Below are positions 5,619 through 6,298 of a stretch of DNA of 6,298 nt, piece by piece; the stretch's first letter is position 1, and the number at the start of each line of letters is the position of its first letter. The DNA lies in contig CAZJQP010000130.1 of assembly GCA_964548225.1 (NCBI GenBank), positions 1 through 6,298 on the forward strand, written 5' to 3'. Made by a program: the position numbers and the translations under genes. The notes below the pieces were generated by a model. That model was given only the letters and a program-made list of their open reading frames with translations. It had not been told where the DNA came from and searched no databases. The stretch comes from CALMEH01 sp964548225 (GTDB lineage Bacteria > Acidobacteriota > Blastocatellia > Pyrinomonadales > Pyrinomonadaceae).

Positions 5619-6298
5619 ATGATTCCGCACGATAACAAAAAATCACAAATCAATCCGCGCAAGCTCGTTCTTGAAAACCGTGAAAACGAACTTTACGAAC
5701 TAATTTGCCAAACGGGTTACGTTCCCGAAGAGAGAAATTTTTCCGACTTTTGCCAGAGTCTAAAATCCGGGAGAGGCTGGCTTATTTCCGGCACACGCGG
5801 AAGCGGCAAAACCGCATTTCCCGAAGCCTTGGCGAGCTGCTGCAATCTGACGATTTGCATTGTTTCGGGGCGCGACGGTTTGAAGCAGGAAGAAATTCTC
5901 TACGATTGGGACAAGGAAGAGCAAGCCGCGTGGATGAGTGAAAATCTGCTTTTGGCAAAAGACAAATCCGAACAGACGCGCGAAAAAATTATGATTCGGG
6001 CGCGACAGGAAAAATGGAAACGCGAATTTTTGATTTTGGGTGAGATGGGATTGGCTTACGATTTGGCGGCGAAAGCGGCTTTGTCGGATGAACCATCTGC
6101 TCCGCCGATTTTAATACTTGATGAAAGCGATAAATTTGGGGCAAGTATCGAAGACGCGATGCTGATGCCTTTGGAGCGCGGACTGATTTATATTCCGCGT
6201 CTGGTGGAAGGATTCATCGGCGTTTCCGATTGGAAATCGCGTCCGATTGTGGTTACGACCTCCAACGATTTACGCCATAAATTGAGCGCGCCGTTTAT
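5619..6298 (+). CDS. MoxR/AAA_5-type AAA+ ATPase (3' end off the window)
   Basis: The visible 226 residues form an AAA+ core. Walker A is GTRGSGKT (58-65), Walker B is ILILDESD (164-171, D168/E169), and sensor 1 is probably N216 in VVTTSND. ILYDWDKEEQAAWM (93-106) resembles the short motif after Walker A in MoxR-like ATPases. MoxR proteins act as remodelling ATPases that help assemble or activate protein complexes. There is no GAFTGA loop, so it is not a sigma-54 activator, and the VirB11 Asp and His boxes are not seen. The ATG is preceded by GGAAGG with a 6-base gap and lies 21 bases after the VirB10-like stop, so it is in the same operon. It occupies the place where VirB11 usually follows VirB10. 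The C-terminal lid and any partner gene are beyond the edge. Confidence 0.82.
   Translation, partial: MIPHDNKKSQINPRKLVLENRENELYELICQTGYVPEERNFSDFCQSLKSGRGWLISGTRGSGKTAFPEALASCCNLTICIVSGRDGLKQEEILYDWDKEEQAAWMSENLLLAKDKSEQTREKIMIRARQEKWKREFLILGEMGLAYDLAAKAALSDEPSAPPILILDESDKFGASIEDAMLMPLERGLIYIPRLVEGFIGVSDWKSRPIVVTTSNDLRHKLSAPF

Noticed and set aside
5594..5635. Short open frame overlapping the VirB10-like stop (ATGA)
   Set aside because: It has only 13 codons and no good ribosome site; the frame at 5619 has GGAAGG and a clear AAA+ product.
5619..6298. The AAA+ ATPase as the sigma-54 activator for the cluster
   Set aside because: Sigma-54 activators need a GAFTGA loop between Walker A and B; it is absent and the motifs are MoxR-like.

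Overview
The window carries part of a type IV secretion (T4SS) or conjugation-like gene cluster from a Gram-negative bacterium of moderate to low GC. Species cannot be fixed from the sequence. The style (A/T-rich gaps, sigma-54 type promoters, a diverged VirB set) would fit a group such as Acidobacteriota, but that is a weak guess.

Layout. Positions 1-322 (minus strand) hold the first 107 codons of a small two-helix protein resembling a VirB2/TrbC pilin precursor, cut by the window edge. Positions 323-557 are a divergent control region. Positions 558-1544 (plus) encode an exported lytic transglycosylase (VirB1-like). It is followed by a strong intrinsic terminator at about 1562-1609 and a second control region up to 1836. 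A plus-strand run then follows without large gaps: a VirB8/TrbF-like protein (1837-2712), a secreted VirB9/TrbG-like protein with an unusual C-terminal half (2782-4092), a VirB10/TrbI-like protein (4101-5597), and a MoxR/AAA_5-type AAA+ ATPase (5619 to the edge).

Control. Each of the three transcription units is preceded, in the correct orientation, by a -24/-12 sigma-54 type promoter of the form GGCA-N6-TTGC with exactly 10 bases between GG and GC: minus strand 408-423, plus strand 473-488 and plus strand 1759-1774. Upstream of the third are three perfect 16-bp copies of GGTTAATTTTTTTACC at an exact 19-bp period (1654-1707). They lie about 80-130 bases before the predicted transcription start, where sigma-54 enhancer proteins normally bind. 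This suggests that pilin, wall hydrolase and core-complex genes are switched on together by a sigma-54 activator that is not in the window.

How the parts fit (inference). The transglycosylase would open peptidoglycan, the VirB8-, VirB9- and VirB10-like proteins would form an envelope-spanning complex, and the pilin-like protein would form a filament. The expected VirB11 secretion ATPase position is taken by a MoxR-type ATPase, the main departure from textbook T4SS order.
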